Positions 1 to 8,583 are shown, counted from the first letter of the stretch. The stretch: 64,000 nt of DNA from Bin87 sp034423115 (GCA_034423115.1 DAOUJD010000083.1:1-64000), one strand, 5' to 3'. Numbers and translations: made by a program. Notes: generated by a model not told the origin, from the letters alone.

Positions 1-45
1 CAAATCAAAATATCCTGTCCATCCCGTTCATCCTGTTTATCCCTG
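1..45. repeat. Degenerate 9-bp tandem repeat (ATCCTGTTC-type)
   Basis: Consecutive 9-mers related to ATCCTGTTC follow each other without gaps at the left edge of the window and may continue outside it. The reverse-complement motif, in the same 9-bp phase, recurs at 1205-1249 and 4588-4614. The function is unknown; all three copies are intergenic. Confidence 0.6.
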
Positions 46-424
46 TAAATTCACCGTCCGTTACTGCCAATTCCAATGGCGGCGCTGTTGCTCATTAAGA
101 CGCGATTGCCCTGACGCGGGCGGACGCGGCAGCGAAGGCGCATGGTGGCTGCGGCTGCGGTCACGAAATTTTCATACTACTTTCACACTCCGAGAACGCG
201 GTTTTTCCTGGATTTTCACAATCGTTTGCTAACCTGTTAACACGGTGTTAACACAGGCGCGACGGCACTCCGGCAAACTCGCCGAGCAGAGAGCCGCAAG
301 GCCGGGCAGATTGGTCGCACGGCAAGTGGACGCGAGTGTCTCCCGGAAACAGGGCCGACGAGCGTCCCGAACTGAACCGGCACCGAATAACGAGATTTGG
401 CGAATATAGCCTCAGGAGGGAACG
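46..424. other. Intergenic region upstream of the first small gene
   Basis: No open frame here has a convincing ribosome site or recognisable protein. The only structured element seen is the perfect palindrome at 235-253. The region probably holds the promoter and control region of the small gene at 425, but no convincing -35/-10 pair was found. Confidence 0.4.
235..253. promoter_or_regulatory. Perfect palindrome, possible operator
   Basis: TGTTAACAC, one central G, then GTGTTAACA form a perfect 9+1+9 inverted repeat. No T-run follows, so it is not an intrinsic terminator. The size and symmetry suit a dimeric helix-turn-helix repressor. It lies about 170 bp upstream of the small membrane-protein gene at 425. 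The regulator is unknown. Confidence 0.4.
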
Positions 425-634
425 ATGTTCTCACAGCAAACGCGGGGCTGGATACGGCGCGCAATGGAGCCGCGCGGACATATCGCGCTGTGGTTCGGGA
501 CAACCATCGCGTTCGTCGCCGTGATATCCATTGCGTTGTTGATGACTTCGACCAGCGTGGCCGATAGCGGGCCGCAGAACATGTTGTCCGCGGAGGCGGC
601 GACGGGCCAACATGCGGAGACCGTAACCCGGTAA
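425..634 (+). CDS. Small single-pass membrane protein, paralogue of the gene at 844
   Basis: This 69-residue protein has a basic N-terminus, one hydrophobic helix at about residues 21-40 and a short polar C-terminal tail. A strong AGGAGGG ribosome site sits just upstream of the ATG, which supports real translation. The layout and tail (SAEAATGQ then HAETVTR) match those of the 68-residue protein at 844-1050 (SAETMVGQ then PANTQT), so the two look like diverged duplicates. I recognise no family. The tail may face outward given the positive N-terminus. Function unknown. Confidence 0.6.
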   Translation: MFSQQTRGWIRRAMEPRGHIALWFGTTIAFVAVISIALLMTSTSVADSGPQNMLSAEAATGQHAETVTR

Positions 635-843
635 GCGGATGGAGCCGGGCCGGAAACGTTCCCGCGTTCGTTCTCGGTTGGTGGCGCGAGTGGATGAACC
701 AGTGGGAACAGACCGGGTGATTTGCAATCACGTTTCTGTCCTGACGGAACGACTCGGCGTCGGGCGGATGCCGAGGTTACGCACATAACTCAACCAATTC
801 GTGACATAGCGCAATCACGCGGACATAACGCCAGGGAGGGGAC

Positions 844-1050
844 ATGATATGGCAGAGGGCGCAAAACAGAAGATGGAACGGCAAGGAAATCCAGCCGAAT
901 AAAGGGATGTGGTTGTGGGTGGTCGTTGGGGTATTGCTGGCAATCGGGATAGGCTTGATGATCGCGTCGAATGACCAGCCGGCCAACGCTTCGCTGGAGA
1001 TCTGGTCTGCCGAAACGATGGTGGGCCAACCTGCGAACACGCAGACGTAG
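844..1050 (+). CDS. Small single-pass membrane protein, paralogue of the gene at 425
   Basis: This 68-residue protein has a basic N-terminus, one hydrophobic helix at about residues 22-42 (WLWVVVGVLLAIGIGLMI) and a polar tail ending in SAETMVGQPANTQT. The ribosome site GGGAGGGG is strong. The tail resembles that of the protein encoded at 425, and both genes point the same way about 200 bp apart, so a local duplication is likely. Function unknown; no neighbour suggests a partner. Confidence 0.6.
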   Translation: MIWQRAQNRRWNGKEIQPNKGMWLWVVVGVLLAIGIGLMIASNDQPANASLEIWSAETMVGQPANTQT

Positions 1051-1408
1051 CAACGCACAGGGTCCCGTTGATGACCCCTGTGGTTAGGAAATTTCCGGTC
1101 GGGCAGTTGGCCGTGTACTTAGGCTTGCTGCCTGACGTGAAGTACAGTGTAGAGAACGGGCGTGCGCATGGGCAACGGGAGGGTGTCATTGAATTAATTT
1201 GCATGGATGCCCAGGATTTACAGGATGAGTTTGATGCGTTGGGATAGGAATATCCTTGTGGTCTGGAGCATCCTTCAGAGATGGAACCGCCAAGGGCGGA
1301 CCAAAGGTTTGGGGCAGCGCAGGCTCAGCGAACGGCATCCGGTGCTGGGTTTGGGGTTTGTCGGTGATATACTCGGCGGCGAATTACAAGATTTGGGACG
1401 GGGGCGAT
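1051..1408. other. Intergenic region with a 9-bp repeat and an imperfect hairpin
   Basis: An imperfect hairpin (ACAGGGTC paired with GACCCCTGT, one bulge) lies at about 1058-1082 right after the small gene. It has no T-run, so terminator function is uncertain. The 9-bp repeat at 1205-1249 also lies here. No gene is supported; the open frame starting at 1256 lacks a ribosome site before residue 52. Confidence 0.4.
1205..1249. repeat. Degenerate 9-bp tandem repeat (GGATGNACA-type)
   Basis: Five consecutive 9-mers related to GGATGNACA (GGATGCCCA, GGATTTACA, GGATGAGTT and two more degenerate units) run in register. This is the reverse complement of the motif at 1-45 and the same strand as that at 4588-4614. 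Confidence 0.55.
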
Positions 1409-2083
1409 ATGGCGACGAAAAGGAAGGGCGACGGGCTGCTCTTGGTGTACAGCGACGTGGCGCCGGAGAACGACGAGGAATACAACCGCTGGTACAACGA
1501 GGAGCACATCCTCGAGCGGCTGTCGATTCCGGGCGTGTTGGACGCGGCGCGGTACGAGGCGGTGCAGGGTGGGCCAAAGTACCTGGCGGTGTACGAACTG
1601 GAGTCGTATGAGGCGTGGCACTCGGAAGAATGGCAGAAGTGGCTGCGGGAGCCCACGGAATGGTCGCGGCGGATGTCGCCCAGCGTGATTGGGACGGAGT
1701 ACATTCGGAACCTTTACAAGCGGGTTCATCCGGAGACTCTATCCGAGGAGACGGAGCAGGCGGGCATGTCGCCGTTGCTGCTGGTGGGCCGCATGGGGAT
1801 CCCGGAGCACCTGGAGGAGGCGTGGAACAACGCCTACAACAATGAGCGGCTGCCGATGGCCCTGGACATCCCCGGGTACATCCGGGCGCGTCGGTTCCAG
1901 GCGATGATGGGCGAGCCAAAGTACTGCACGGTGCACGAGATGGAGTCGCTGGCGGTGGCGGAAAGCGACGCTTGGAAGGGCTGGAGCCAGATAGTGACGC
2001 CGGTGTGGACCCACGAGGTGCGGCCGCACATGGTGCACGGGGAGGGATCGCCGGGGGTGTACCGGAGGATTTTCCCGGAGTAG
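1409..2083 (+). CDS. Two-domain EthD/dimeric alpha-beta barrel-like protein
   Basis: The 224-residue protein consists of two similar halves of about 105 residues. Both begin with a hydrophobic strand (GLLLVYSDV and PLLLVGRMG) and carry a conserved middle (YNRWYNEEHIL...IPGVLDAARYE versus AYNNERLP...IPGYIRARRFQ) and a GPKYLAVYELES or GEPKYCTVHEMES strand. This is the pattern of ferredoxin-fold alpha-beta barrel proteins such as EthD and DUF4286. Such domains normally dimerise, so the tandem copy probably makes a built-in dimer. The ATG at 1409 was chosen because a GGGACGGGGG stretch precedes it and homology starts there. The substrate is unknown. Confidence 0.8.
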   Translation: MATKRKGDGLLLVYSDVAPENDEEYNRWYNEEHILERLSIPGVLDAARYEAVQGGPKYLAVYELESYEAWHSEEWQKWLREPTEWSRRMSPSVIGTEYIRNLYKRVHPETLSEETEQAGMSPLLLVGRMGIPEHLEEAWNNAYNNERLPMALDIPGYIRARRFQAMMGEPKYCTVHEMESLAVAESDAWKGWSQIVTPVWTHEVRPHMVHGEGSPGVYRRIFPE

Positions 2084-2152
2084 GAGTAGGGGATAGAGCG
2101 GTTTGTCAGCCTAGCGGTTCGGCGGTACGATTACTACCGAGGGAGGCGCATG

Positions 2153-2491
2153 ATGGCGACGACGGACAGGGACAGCGGGAATCCGGAAACCGGGGGCTTG
2201 GCCGTGCAGCCGACCGATGCGGCTGTGAAGCGCAGCCGGTTAATGAGTTCTGACTGGCTCTTTTACAGTTTCGCGGCTGCAACCGCGGTCACTTTTCTGG
2301 GAGCACTGGCACTGATCTGGGGCGACAATCAGGGTAACTTTCCAATGCAGACTGTCGGAATGTGCCTGTTACTGGTCGGTTGCGTGGTTTGGACGCTGGC
2401 GTTCACCATTATGACTTGGTGGATGGCCCGGGACATCGGACCGCTGCTTTGGTGCCGGATCAGGCAAGTTCGCAATCTCCTACCAAAATAA
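2153..2491 (+). CDS. Small two-helix membrane protein
   Basis: About 112 residues. The N-terminal 30 residues are polar and cytoplasm-like, followed by two hydrophobic helices (about residues 38-60 and 68-90) and a basic C-terminus ending RQVRNLLPK. The GAGGGAGG ribosome site fits the ATG at 2153 (7 nt) better than the one at 2150. No family is recognised. The 3' end overlaps by 12 bp the convergent small gene at 2480-2716. Confidence 0.6.
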   Translation: MATTDRDSGNPETGGLAVQPTDAAVKRSRLMSSDWLFYSFAAATAVTFLGALALIWGDNQGNFPMQTVGMCLLLVGCVVWTLAFTIMTWWMARDIGPLLWCRIRQVRNLLPK

Positions 2492-2716
2492 TTTGCCAAT
2501 GGCGTAGAGCACTAATGCGAAACGTACGACCGGCGGTAGGGCTACGAGCCAAGCGACGAAAGACCTCAAGGCCGGGGAACTGGCTCCGAAAGGCAAGCTC
2601 TCGTTGCGAATCCGGTGAAAGAACGCGAACGACGCAGTAGCCATGAGTTCCAAGGCCACCAAGAGCGCTACGATCGTCTTGATACCGTCCGGCAGGTAAC
2701 CGAGTATTTCCGCCAT
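2480..2716 (-). CDS. Small membrane protein
   Basis: The 78-residue frame has two hydrophobic stretches (about residues 12-33 and 53-77) around a basic central segment FHRIRNESLPFG. No clear ribosome site precedes the ATG, so the call rests on length and membrane-like composition. It converges on and slightly overlaps the small gene at 2153-2491. It may be a chance frame. Confidence 0.4.
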   Translation of the reverse strand: MAEILGYLPDGIKTIVALLVALELMATASFAFFHRIRNESLPFGASSPALRSFVAWLVALPPVVRFALVLYAIGKLFW

Positions 2717-2882
2717 GATTTTTGGTGATGGTCAAGTGTAGATGGAGGCATAATTCGAGAACGCCGGAGGTTTGCTTGAACATCGGGACCGATCTCACAA
2801 TTATATATTGGCATATGAAGATTGCCGGTCGGGCAACGATTATGATATTATTTCCACTATATATGCATAGGTGGTGTAGCTA

Positions 2883-3065
2883 ATGGAACGCAAAGACTCC
2901 ACGGACCAGGAAATTCCAGAGGAAGATTCCAAAAATCCCTGGGTGGCAATGGCCCTGGCATCAGTTCGCATCTTGATATATTCGCTAAGGCACGGTGGCA
3001 AGCCATTGCGGGTCAATTACCGCACGGGGGAGGTTCGGGTGGACAATGGCTCGGCAACCGAATGA
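2883..3065 (+). CDS. Small protein, upstream partner of the gene at 3046
   Basis: This 60-residue protein has an acidic N-terminus, an amphipathic or weakly hydrophobic middle (PWVAMALASVRILIYSL) and a basic-acidic tail (VNYRTGEVRV). AGGTGG precedes the ATG. Its 3' end overlaps the next gene by 20 bp, which suggests translational coupling. The upstream 80 bases are notably AT-rich and probably contain the promoter. Function unknown. Confidence 0.5.
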   Translation: MERKDSTDQEIPEEDSKNPWVAMALASVRILIYSLRHGGKPLRVNYRTGEVRVDNGSATE

Positions 3066-3294
3066 ACCGGCATTTGGCGGGCTCTATTCGCAAGCCATTC
3101 GCACCGTTGCTGTGCTTGCGTTGATATTCGCTGGGGTTGCGGTTGCACTGGATGTGTATGCAGGCGTGGCGGGCAGTCCTGAAGGAGCTTTCGGCGAATC
3201 CAAACGGGCTTTGTGGCACCTTGCGACCACAGCACTCGGAGGGTTGGTTGGGTTGATAACCGGGCCCGGGCTAGCCAGATCATCAAGGGATTGA
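3046..3294 (+). CDS. Small membrane protein, coupled to the gene at 2883
   Basis: With the ATG at 3046 the product is 82 residues and has two hydrophobic segments (about residues 19-40 and 58-75). GGAGGTTCGGG inside the upstream gene serves as its ribosome site. The 20-bp overlap indicates the two are made together, so they may form a small membrane complex. No family recognised. Confidence 0.5.
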   Translation: MARQPNEPAFGGLYSQAIRTVAVLALIFAGVAVALDVYAGVAGSPEGAFGESKRALWHLATTALGGLVGLITGPGLARSSRD

Positions 3295-3332
3295 GAGATG
3301 ATCCCAGGCCCCTGGCGGGTTATTGGTGCGGG

Positions 3333-4499
3333 TCAGGCATAGAGGGAGGCGGTTATGTTGGCGCCGAGGAGGGTCTGGCCGGCGTATTCGTAGTTGGAGG
3401 GCAGGCCGGAGATGTGCTGGCCGCTGACGTGGAGGTCGCGAAAGAAACGCTCCAGGCCGACGGAGCGATGGATGGCGTTGGTGCCAGCCACGTTGAACAG
3501 ATTGTCCACGATGTCCACGGAACGGCGGATGGCGTGGGTGATGGCGAGACGGGCGCGGACGGCGTGATCAGATAGATCCGGCAGTTGTTGCACCTGGGCG
3601 TCCCACAGTCTGCCGATAGCGTCGAGGACGAAGGTGCGGGCGGCGTCGTGCATGGCCTCGCACTCTCCGTAGGTGATCTGGACGTAGGAACGGTCGCGGA
3701 GCAGGGCCGGCGAATTGGTGGTGCCGGAACCGGTGGCGAGATGATGGAACGCGTCCAGTGCGCCGCGGGCCATGCCGAGGGCGTTGGCGGCGGAGAGGGT
3801 CCAGCTGAGGAGGATGGCGTTCTGCGGCGGATGGTAGAGGGGGCTGTCGTAGTGGGCGACGTCGCCGCGGGTGTAGGTGTGGTGCGATGGAACGAAAACG
3901 TCGGAGTATTCGCAGTCATTGCTGGCGGTGCCGCGCATGCCGAGAGTCGTCCAGTTGTCGATGACGGTTCCGGACGCGACCGGGACGACGGCGATGCGGG
4001 TGGCGAGGGTGCCGTCGTCGTTGGTCACGGGGATGCCGTCGGAATTGAGCAGGCGGCAGTTGATGAACAGCACGTTGGAGTGGTCGATGCCGCTGAGGTA
4101 GTTCCAACGCCCGTTGAGCAGGTAGCCTCCGTCGGTGATGGTGGCAGTGCCCTCGGGTCGCGCGGAGCCGGAGCCGAGCAGGTTGGGCGGGTCGCCGAAG
4201 AGTTCGGTGGTGGCTTTGGCGGTCAGGCGGGAGACGGCGGCGGTGATGGCGGTGCCGTTGAAGACGCACCAGCCGGCGGACCCGTCGGCTTGGGAGATGG
4301 CCTCGACGACGCGGAAGGCGGTGAGTGGATCGAGCTCGGGGCCCCCGAGTTCCTTGGGCGCGTAGAGGGAGAACAGGTTGTGCTTCGCCATGCGGTCGGC
4401 GAGTTCGGGCGGCAGTTGGCACTCGCCGTCGATGCGGTCGAGATTGGACAGGATCTCGGGGACCAGGCTCTGGGCGACGCTGACCAAATCCTCTGGCAT
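3333..4499 (-). CDS. Acyl-CoA dehydrogenase-family flavoprotein (HsaA/group D monooxygenase-like)
   Basis: The 388-residue protein has the acyl-CoA dehydrogenase fold order: an N-terminal helical domain (about 1-115), a beta domain with GRWNYLSGIDHSN and LGMRGTASND...DVFVP (about 125-205), and a C-terminal helical domain of the type-2 form (about 225-380). This variant is known from reduced-flavin-dependent monooxygenases such as HsaA and HpaB-like enzymes, where oxygen attacks bound flavin, and less often from true dehydrogenases. No flavin reductase gene is nearby, so the substrate is open. GGAG lies 7 nt before the ATG. The gene stands alone. Confidence 0.8.
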   Translation of the reverse strand: MPEDLVSVAQSLVPEILSNLDRIDGECQLPPELADRMAKHNLFSLYAPKELGGPELDPLTAFRVVEAISQADGSAGWCVFNGTAITAAVSRLTAKATTELFGDPPNLLGSGSARPEGTATITDGGYLLNGRWNYLSGIDHSNVLFINCRLLNSDGIPVTNDDGTLATRIAVVPVASGTVIDNWTTLGMRGTASNDCEYSDVFVPSHHTYTRGDVAHYDSPLYHPPQNAILLSWTLSAANALGMARGALDAFHHLATGSGTTNSPALLRDRSYVQITYGECEAMHDAARTFVLDAIGRLWDAQVQQLPDLSDHAVRARLAITHAIRRSVDIVDNLFNVAGTNAIHRSVGLERFFRDLHVSGQHISGLPSNYEYAGQTLLGANITASLYA

Positions 4500-4587
4500 G
4501 GGGAAACTCCGATGGCTTGTAGTGGGTGGACATTATAGAGGTGAGGGGCCGGGCGCGATGGTTGGGCCGCACGGGGTGAATCTACAT

Positions 4588-4614
4588 GGATGAACCGGAT
4601 GGTCAGGATGATTG
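4588..4614. repeat. Degenerate 9-bp tandem repeat (GGATGNACA-type)
   Basis: Three consecutive 9-mers, GGATGAACC, GGATGGTCA and GGATGATTG, match the unit seen at 1205-1249 and, inverted, at 1-45. Confidence 0.55.
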
Positions 4615-4723
4615 GATATGTGAATGGAGTCTGGGTAGGGTGCGGGAGCAGGGTCCGATGGCAGAGGTGGGAAAGCGGCGGCGGATTGGGGTTGCCGATT
4701 GCGAGGGGAGTGACGATTTAAGG

Positions 4724-4752
4724 TTGAGGGATGGTGCGCTTAATGGTAGGAT
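4724..4752 (+). promoter_or_regulatory. Sigma70-type promoter for the DUF1800-DUF1501 operon
   Basis: TTGAGG (4724-4729), a 17-bp spacer and TAGGAT (4747-4752) match the bacterial housekeeping consensus well and sit about 44 bp upstream of the DUF1800 start. The leader would be about 35 nt and includes AGGAGG. Confidence 0.6.
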
Positions 4753-4795
4753 GACGCTGGCGATTTGTTAGTTCAAGTCGAGGAGGTCTTTTTTG

Positions 4796-6205
4796 ATGGC
4801 TGATCTAAACCATGACATTGCGCTGATGGCCCACCTGATGCGGCGGGCCGGATTCGGCGCTCAGTACGCGGAACTGGAGGAGCGCGCCGCCAAGGGATAC
4901 GATGCGACGGTTGAAGAGTTGCTCAATCCCGAGGTTAACGACCACGGCATGGACCTGGACGTGGCGGAGCGTTGCTTCATCGAGTGGAGCCACCAAACGC
5001 GTGGCGTGCCGGAATACTTCGCTTTCCGGATGATCAACTCGAAGTGCCAACTTGAAGAAAAGATGGTGCTGTTCTGGCACGGGATTCTGTGCACCGCCGA
5101 CAGCAAGACGCAGAGCTACCCCACGTCATATGACGAGATCGAGATGTTCCGAGCGCTCGGAATGGGCAGCTTCCGGGATCTGCTGGTGGGGATTTCCCGC
5201 GACCCGGCGATGATTTTCTTCCTGGACAACTGCCTGAGCCACAAGGGCGCGATCAACGAGAACTACGGCCGGGAACTGCTGGAACTGTTCTCGATGGGCG
5301 TGGGCATGGACGGCGAGTTCAACTACACCGAGGACGACGTTAAGGAATGCGCCCGCGCGTTCACCGGCTGGACCATCGCGAACAACATTCCGGGCCAGCC
5401 CTACGGCCGCTATCACGCGCAGTTCGTGTACAACCCCGAAGACCACGACGAGGGCGCCAAGACGTTCCTGGGCGAGACCGGCAACTTCAACGGTGAGGAC
5501 ATCGTCGACATCATCGCGAAGCAGCCGGCGACGGCGCGGTTCATTTCCCGCCACCTGTACAGCTACTTCATTTCCGACGAAGCGCAGGTGCCGTCCTGGA
5601 TGGAAACCCCGCCCAAGGACATGGAAACCATCCAGATGTTGGAGGACGAGTACTTCCGCTCCGGCTACAACATCAAGGCGATGCTGCGGGTGCTGTTCCA
5701 CTCCGACGCGTTCAAGAACGCCCGGTTCCAGCGGGTGAAGAGCCCGGTGGAGACGGTGATGGGAACGATGCGGCTGGTTGGCGACTGGACGGAGCCCAAG
5801 CCCGGTTTCGAGTTCATCTTTGACGAGATGAAGCACATGGGCCAGGAGCTGTTCAACCCGCCGTCGGTGGAAGGATGGCACACGGGCCAGGAGTGGATCG
5901 ACGGCGGCACGCTGGTGCACCGCATCAACTTCACGGCGGACTTCGTCGGCGACGTGAACCAGCCCGGAGTTCGAGAGATCATTGACCGGCTGGCCGACCT
6001 GGGACCGATGATTTCACCGGAGCAGATGGTGGACGAGACCTGCCGATTGCTGGGCCACTATGAGCTGGCGGACGAAACGCGTCAGATGCTGGCCGCAGGC
6101 GTGGCAAAGGGCGGCACCGTCCACACAGACACCGAAGAATTCGGCGGTCGGGTGAGCGAACTGCTGCAGATGATCGTGGCGACCAAAGAGTATATTTACG
6201 CCTAG
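4796..6205 (+). CDS. DUF1800 family protein
   Basis: The 469-residue protein shows the DUF1800 pattern: LMRRAGFGA near the N-terminus, KMVLFWHGILC (about 85), NENYGRELLELFSMGVG (about 160), DVKECARAFTGWTI (about 185), and the C-terminal RVKSPVETVMGTMR and PPSVEGWHTGQEWI. Family members usually pair with a DUF1501 protein, as here, 67 bp downstream. Typical homologues are exported; no signal peptide is visible in this one. AGGAGG lies 9 nt before the ATG at 4796; an in-frame TTG sits one codon upstream. The biochemical role of the family is not established. Confidence 0.92.
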   Translation: MADLNHDIALMAHLMRRAGFGAQYAELEERAAKGYDATVEELLNPEVNDHGMDLDVAERCFIEWSHQTRGVPEYFAFRMINSKCQLEEKMVLFWHGILCTADSKTQSYPTSYDEIEMFRALGMGSFRDLLVGISRDPAMIFFLDNCLSHKGAINENYGRELLELFSMGVGMDGEFNYTEDDVKECARAFTGWTIANNIPGQPYGRYHAQFVYNPEDHDEGAKTFLGETGNFNGEDIVDIIAKQPATARFISRHLYSYFISDEAQVPSWMETPPKDMETIQMLEDEYFRSGYNIKAMLRVLFHSDAFKNARFQRVKSPVETVMGTMRLVGDWTEPKPGFEFIFDEMKHMGQELFNPPSVEGWHTGQEWIDGGTLVHRINFTADFVGDVNQPGVREIIDRLADLGPMISPEQMVDETCRLLGHYELADETRQMLAAGVAKGGTVHTDTEEFGGRVSELLQMIVATKEYIYA

Positions 6206-6272
6206 CCCGTTCGGATCGGCTAGCGCAACCGAGAATAAGGTAACAAACCAATCCCAACGGGAGGAATGAACC

Positions 6273-7409
6273 GTGACCGCAACGAAAAAAGACCCGGTGT
6301 TGGTGGTACTGCAGATGTCCGGCGCGTTCGACGCGCTGAACACCATCATCCCCTACAGCGACCCGCTGTACAAAGACTACCGGCCGCACCTGAAGGTGGA
6401 GCCGGAAGAAGTGCTGGCGATTGACGACAAGGTCGGGTTCCACCCGTCCATGGCGCCGATCAAGGGCCTGTATGACGAGGGCAAGGTTGCCGTCATCCAG
6501 GGCATCGGGTACCCGAACCCGATCCGGTCGCACTTCCGGTCGATGGACATCTGGCACACCGCCGAGCCGACCAAGATGTCGACGGAAGGCTGGCTGGGCC
6601 GGGCCATCCAGGACCTGGACCCCAACAAGGAAAACGTGCTGACAGCCGTGAACTTCGGTCGCGGACTGCCCCGGGCGCTGGCCGCGCCGGGCGTGTCCGT
6701 CGCTTCGGTGGGCAGCCTGGAGACCTACGGTGTGCTGACCGGCATTGAAGGCGAGGACCAGCGCGCTGACGCCTTGGACATCTTCTCGCGGATGTACTCG
6801 CCCATGGTGGGCAGCGGGCCGATCAACGACTACCTGTCGCAGACGGGCCTGGACGCGCTGAAGGGCGCGGACATCCTGCGGACGGCGCCGGAGATCTATT
6901 CCTCCAGCGTTGAGTACGGCGGCGACATGTTCTCCCAATGGGTGAAGAACGTGGCGCAGGTACACACGGCGGGCTTCGGCACGCGTGTCCTCTACACGGG
7001 CCTGAATCCGGGCGCGTTTGACACGCACGCCAACCAGCCGACCTCCTTCGCCAAGCTGTGGGGCGAGGTTTCCCGCGCGGTCAACGACCTGTACCAGGAC
7101 CTGAAAGAACACGACGCCAACCAGGAAGTGGTGATGGTGCTGTTCACCGAGTTCGGGCGCCGGGTGCAGGAGAACGGATCCGGAACCGACCACGGTTCGG
7201 GCAGCGTCGCGTTCGTGCTGGGCGACGCCGTGAAGGGCGGCCTGTACGGCGAGTATCCTTCGCTGGAGCCGGACAAGCTGGACGAAGGCGACCTGAAGTG
7301 GAACAACGACTTCCGCCAGACCTACGCCACCATCCTGGACAAGTGGCTGGAGCTGGACGACAAGGCGATCCTGCAGGGCGAGTTCGAGCAGTTCGACTTC
7401 ATCAAGTAA
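6273..7409 (+). CDS. DUF1501 family protein
   Basis: The 378-residue protein has the sulfatase-like DUF1501 features: an N-terminal strand LVVLQMSGAFDALNTIIP, NPGAFDTHANQ at about 250, and FTEFGRRVQENGSGTDHGSG at about 292-311, where metal-binding Asp and His are expected by analogy with the alkaline phosphatase superfamily. It is normally paired with DUF1800. Unlike typical homologues it lacks a twin-arginine signal and begins directly at the core strand. A GTG start preceded by GGGAGG is used. It ends just before an intrinsic terminator. Confidence 0.92.
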   Translation: MTATKKDPVLVVLQMSGAFDALNTIIPYSDPLYKDYRPHLKVEPEEVLAIDDKVGFHPSMAPIKGLYDEGKVAVIQGIGYPNPIRSHFRSMDIWHTAEPTKMSTEGWLGRAIQDLDPNKENVLTAVNFGRGLPRALAAPGVSVASVGSLETYGVLTGIEGEDQRADALDIFSRMYSPMVGSGPINDYLSQTGLDALKGADILRTAPEIYSSSVEYGGDMFSQWVKNVAQVHTAGFGTRVLYTGLNPGAFDTHANQPTSFAKLWGEVSRAVNDLYQDLKEHDANQEVVMVLFTEFGRRVQENGSGTDHGSGSVAFVLGDAVKGGLYGEYPSLEPDKLDEGDLKWNNDFRQTYATILDKWLELDDKAILQGEFEQFDFIK

Positions 7410-7456
7410 ACGGCCGCTACCGGCCCCGTCATACTGACACTGGCGCAATTCAGATA

Positions 7457-7488
7457 GGGGCAGGTTTCACGCCTGCCCCGCATTATTT
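7457..7488 (+). terminator. Intrinsic terminator after DUF1501
   Basis: GGGGCAGG (7457-7464), a 7-nt loop and CCTGCCCC (7472-7479) form a perfect 8-bp stem followed by GCATTATTT. The T-tract is short, so termination may be partial and the NHL gene may be read through. Confidence 0.6.
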
Positions 7489-7539
7489 CAACGGCGCCCA
7501 GTGTCGGCACAGCAACATCTACGCAAAAAGGTGAATACA

Positions 7540-8583
7540 ATGGTTACTGCGACTGAGATTGCGCCGGTAACGTTCCAGTACAGCCACGTCATTGGGCGGC
7601 AGGAAGTGCGAAGCGGCAACGGGTTCTTCAACCCGGTGGCGATCACCCGCGACGACAACGGGCTGCTCTACGTGCTGAGCCGGGGAACCGAGACGCCGGC
7701 GTTCTTCCCCTGCAAGCGGGTGACGGTTTTCCATCCCGACGAAGAGGAAGTGGTGGCTGAATTCGGGCAGAAGATACCGCCGGAAGACGCCGACGAGACC
7801 ACGCCCAACGGGTCGTTCATGTGGCCCACGTCGGTGGCGCTGGACAGCCAGGGCTACGCCTACGTCTCCGACGAGTGGCTGAACCGGGTTTCCGTCTACG
7901 ACCAGGAGCACGGCAACTGGATCGGCATGTGGGGAATCCCCGGCGATGCGCCCGGCGAGATCAACCGGCCGGCGGGCCTGGCGTTCGACAAGAATGACAA
8001 TCTGTACATGGTGGAGAGCCGGAACCACCGGGTTTCGGTGTTCACCAAGGATGGGAAGTACCAGTTCGGCTGGGGCGGCCATGGCGATGCCGACGGCCAG
8101 TTCAACCTGCCTTGGGGCATCGAGATCGACCACAACGGCGACGTTTTCGTTGCGGACTGGCGCAACGACCGGATCCAGAAGTTCGCGCCGGACGGGACGT
8201 TCCTGATGAAGTTCGGGGAGTCGGGCGACGGCGACGGACAGTTCAACCGGCCCACGGGCGTGGCGGTGGACAAGGACGGCCACATATTTGTGACGGACTA
8301 CAAGAACGACCGCGTGCAGGTTTTCCTCTCCGACGGTAGTTACGTCACCACCATGCGGGGCCAGGCCGGCCTCTCCAAGTGGGGCGCGGAGCGCGTGTAT
8401 CTTGACCCGACCATCGTGCAGGCCCGGAACCGAGCCCTGAATCTGCAAGAGCGGGAAGGGGCTTTCCAGGGTCCCATCGCGGTGGAAGTGGACGACGACG
8501 GTCACGTGTTCGTGCTGGAAACCGCCCGCCACCGGGTGCAGGTGTTCTCCAAACAGACCGCGATGTTTGCCGGCGAACTCTAG
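7540..8583 (+). CDS. NHL-repeat beta-propeller protein
   Basis: The 347-residue protein is a run of about six NHL repeats, seen as recurrent G(Q/E)(F/I)N.P.G(V/L/I)A.D..G..(Y/F)V.(D/E)..N.R(V/I)Q.F units (for example INRPAGLAFDKNDNLYMVES, FNRPTGVAVDKDGHIFVTDY). Such repeats fold into a six-bladed propeller used for binding or, in some families, lyase chemistry. No signal peptide or membrane anchor is seen. AAGGTG precedes the ATG at 7540. It follows DUF1800 and DUF1501, which suggests a shared process, and ends at a strong terminator. Confidence 0.88.
   Translation: MVTATEIAPVTFQYSHVIGRQEVRSGNGFFNPVAITRDDNGLLYVLSRGTETPAFFPCKRVTVFHPDEEEVVAEFGQKIPPEDADETTPNGSFMWPTSVALDSQGYAYVSDEWLNRVSVYDQEHGNWIGMWGIPGDAPGEINRPAGLAFDKNDNLYMVESRNHRVSVFTKDGKYQFGWGGHGDADGQFNLPWGIEIDHNGDVFVADWRNDRIQKFAPDGTFLMKFGESGDGDGQFNRPTGVAVDKDGHIFVTDYKNDRVQVFLSDGSYVTTMRGQAGLSKWGAERVYLDPTIVQARNRALNLQEREGAFQGPIAVEVDDDGHVFVLETARHRVQVFSKQTAMFAGEL

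Larger units (their letters stand above)
4500..4795. other. Intergenic region with a 9-bp repeat and a promoter
   Basis: This divergent region between the flavoprotein gene and the DUF1800 gene holds the 9-bp repeat at 4588-4614 and a good promoter at 4724-4752. No supported gene lies in it. Confidence 0.5.

Noticed and set aside
5979..7448. A 489-residue minus-strand frame opposite DUF1501
   Set aside because: Composition is typical of a shadow frame (Val/His/Arg/Leu-rich) and it covers a well-supported gene.
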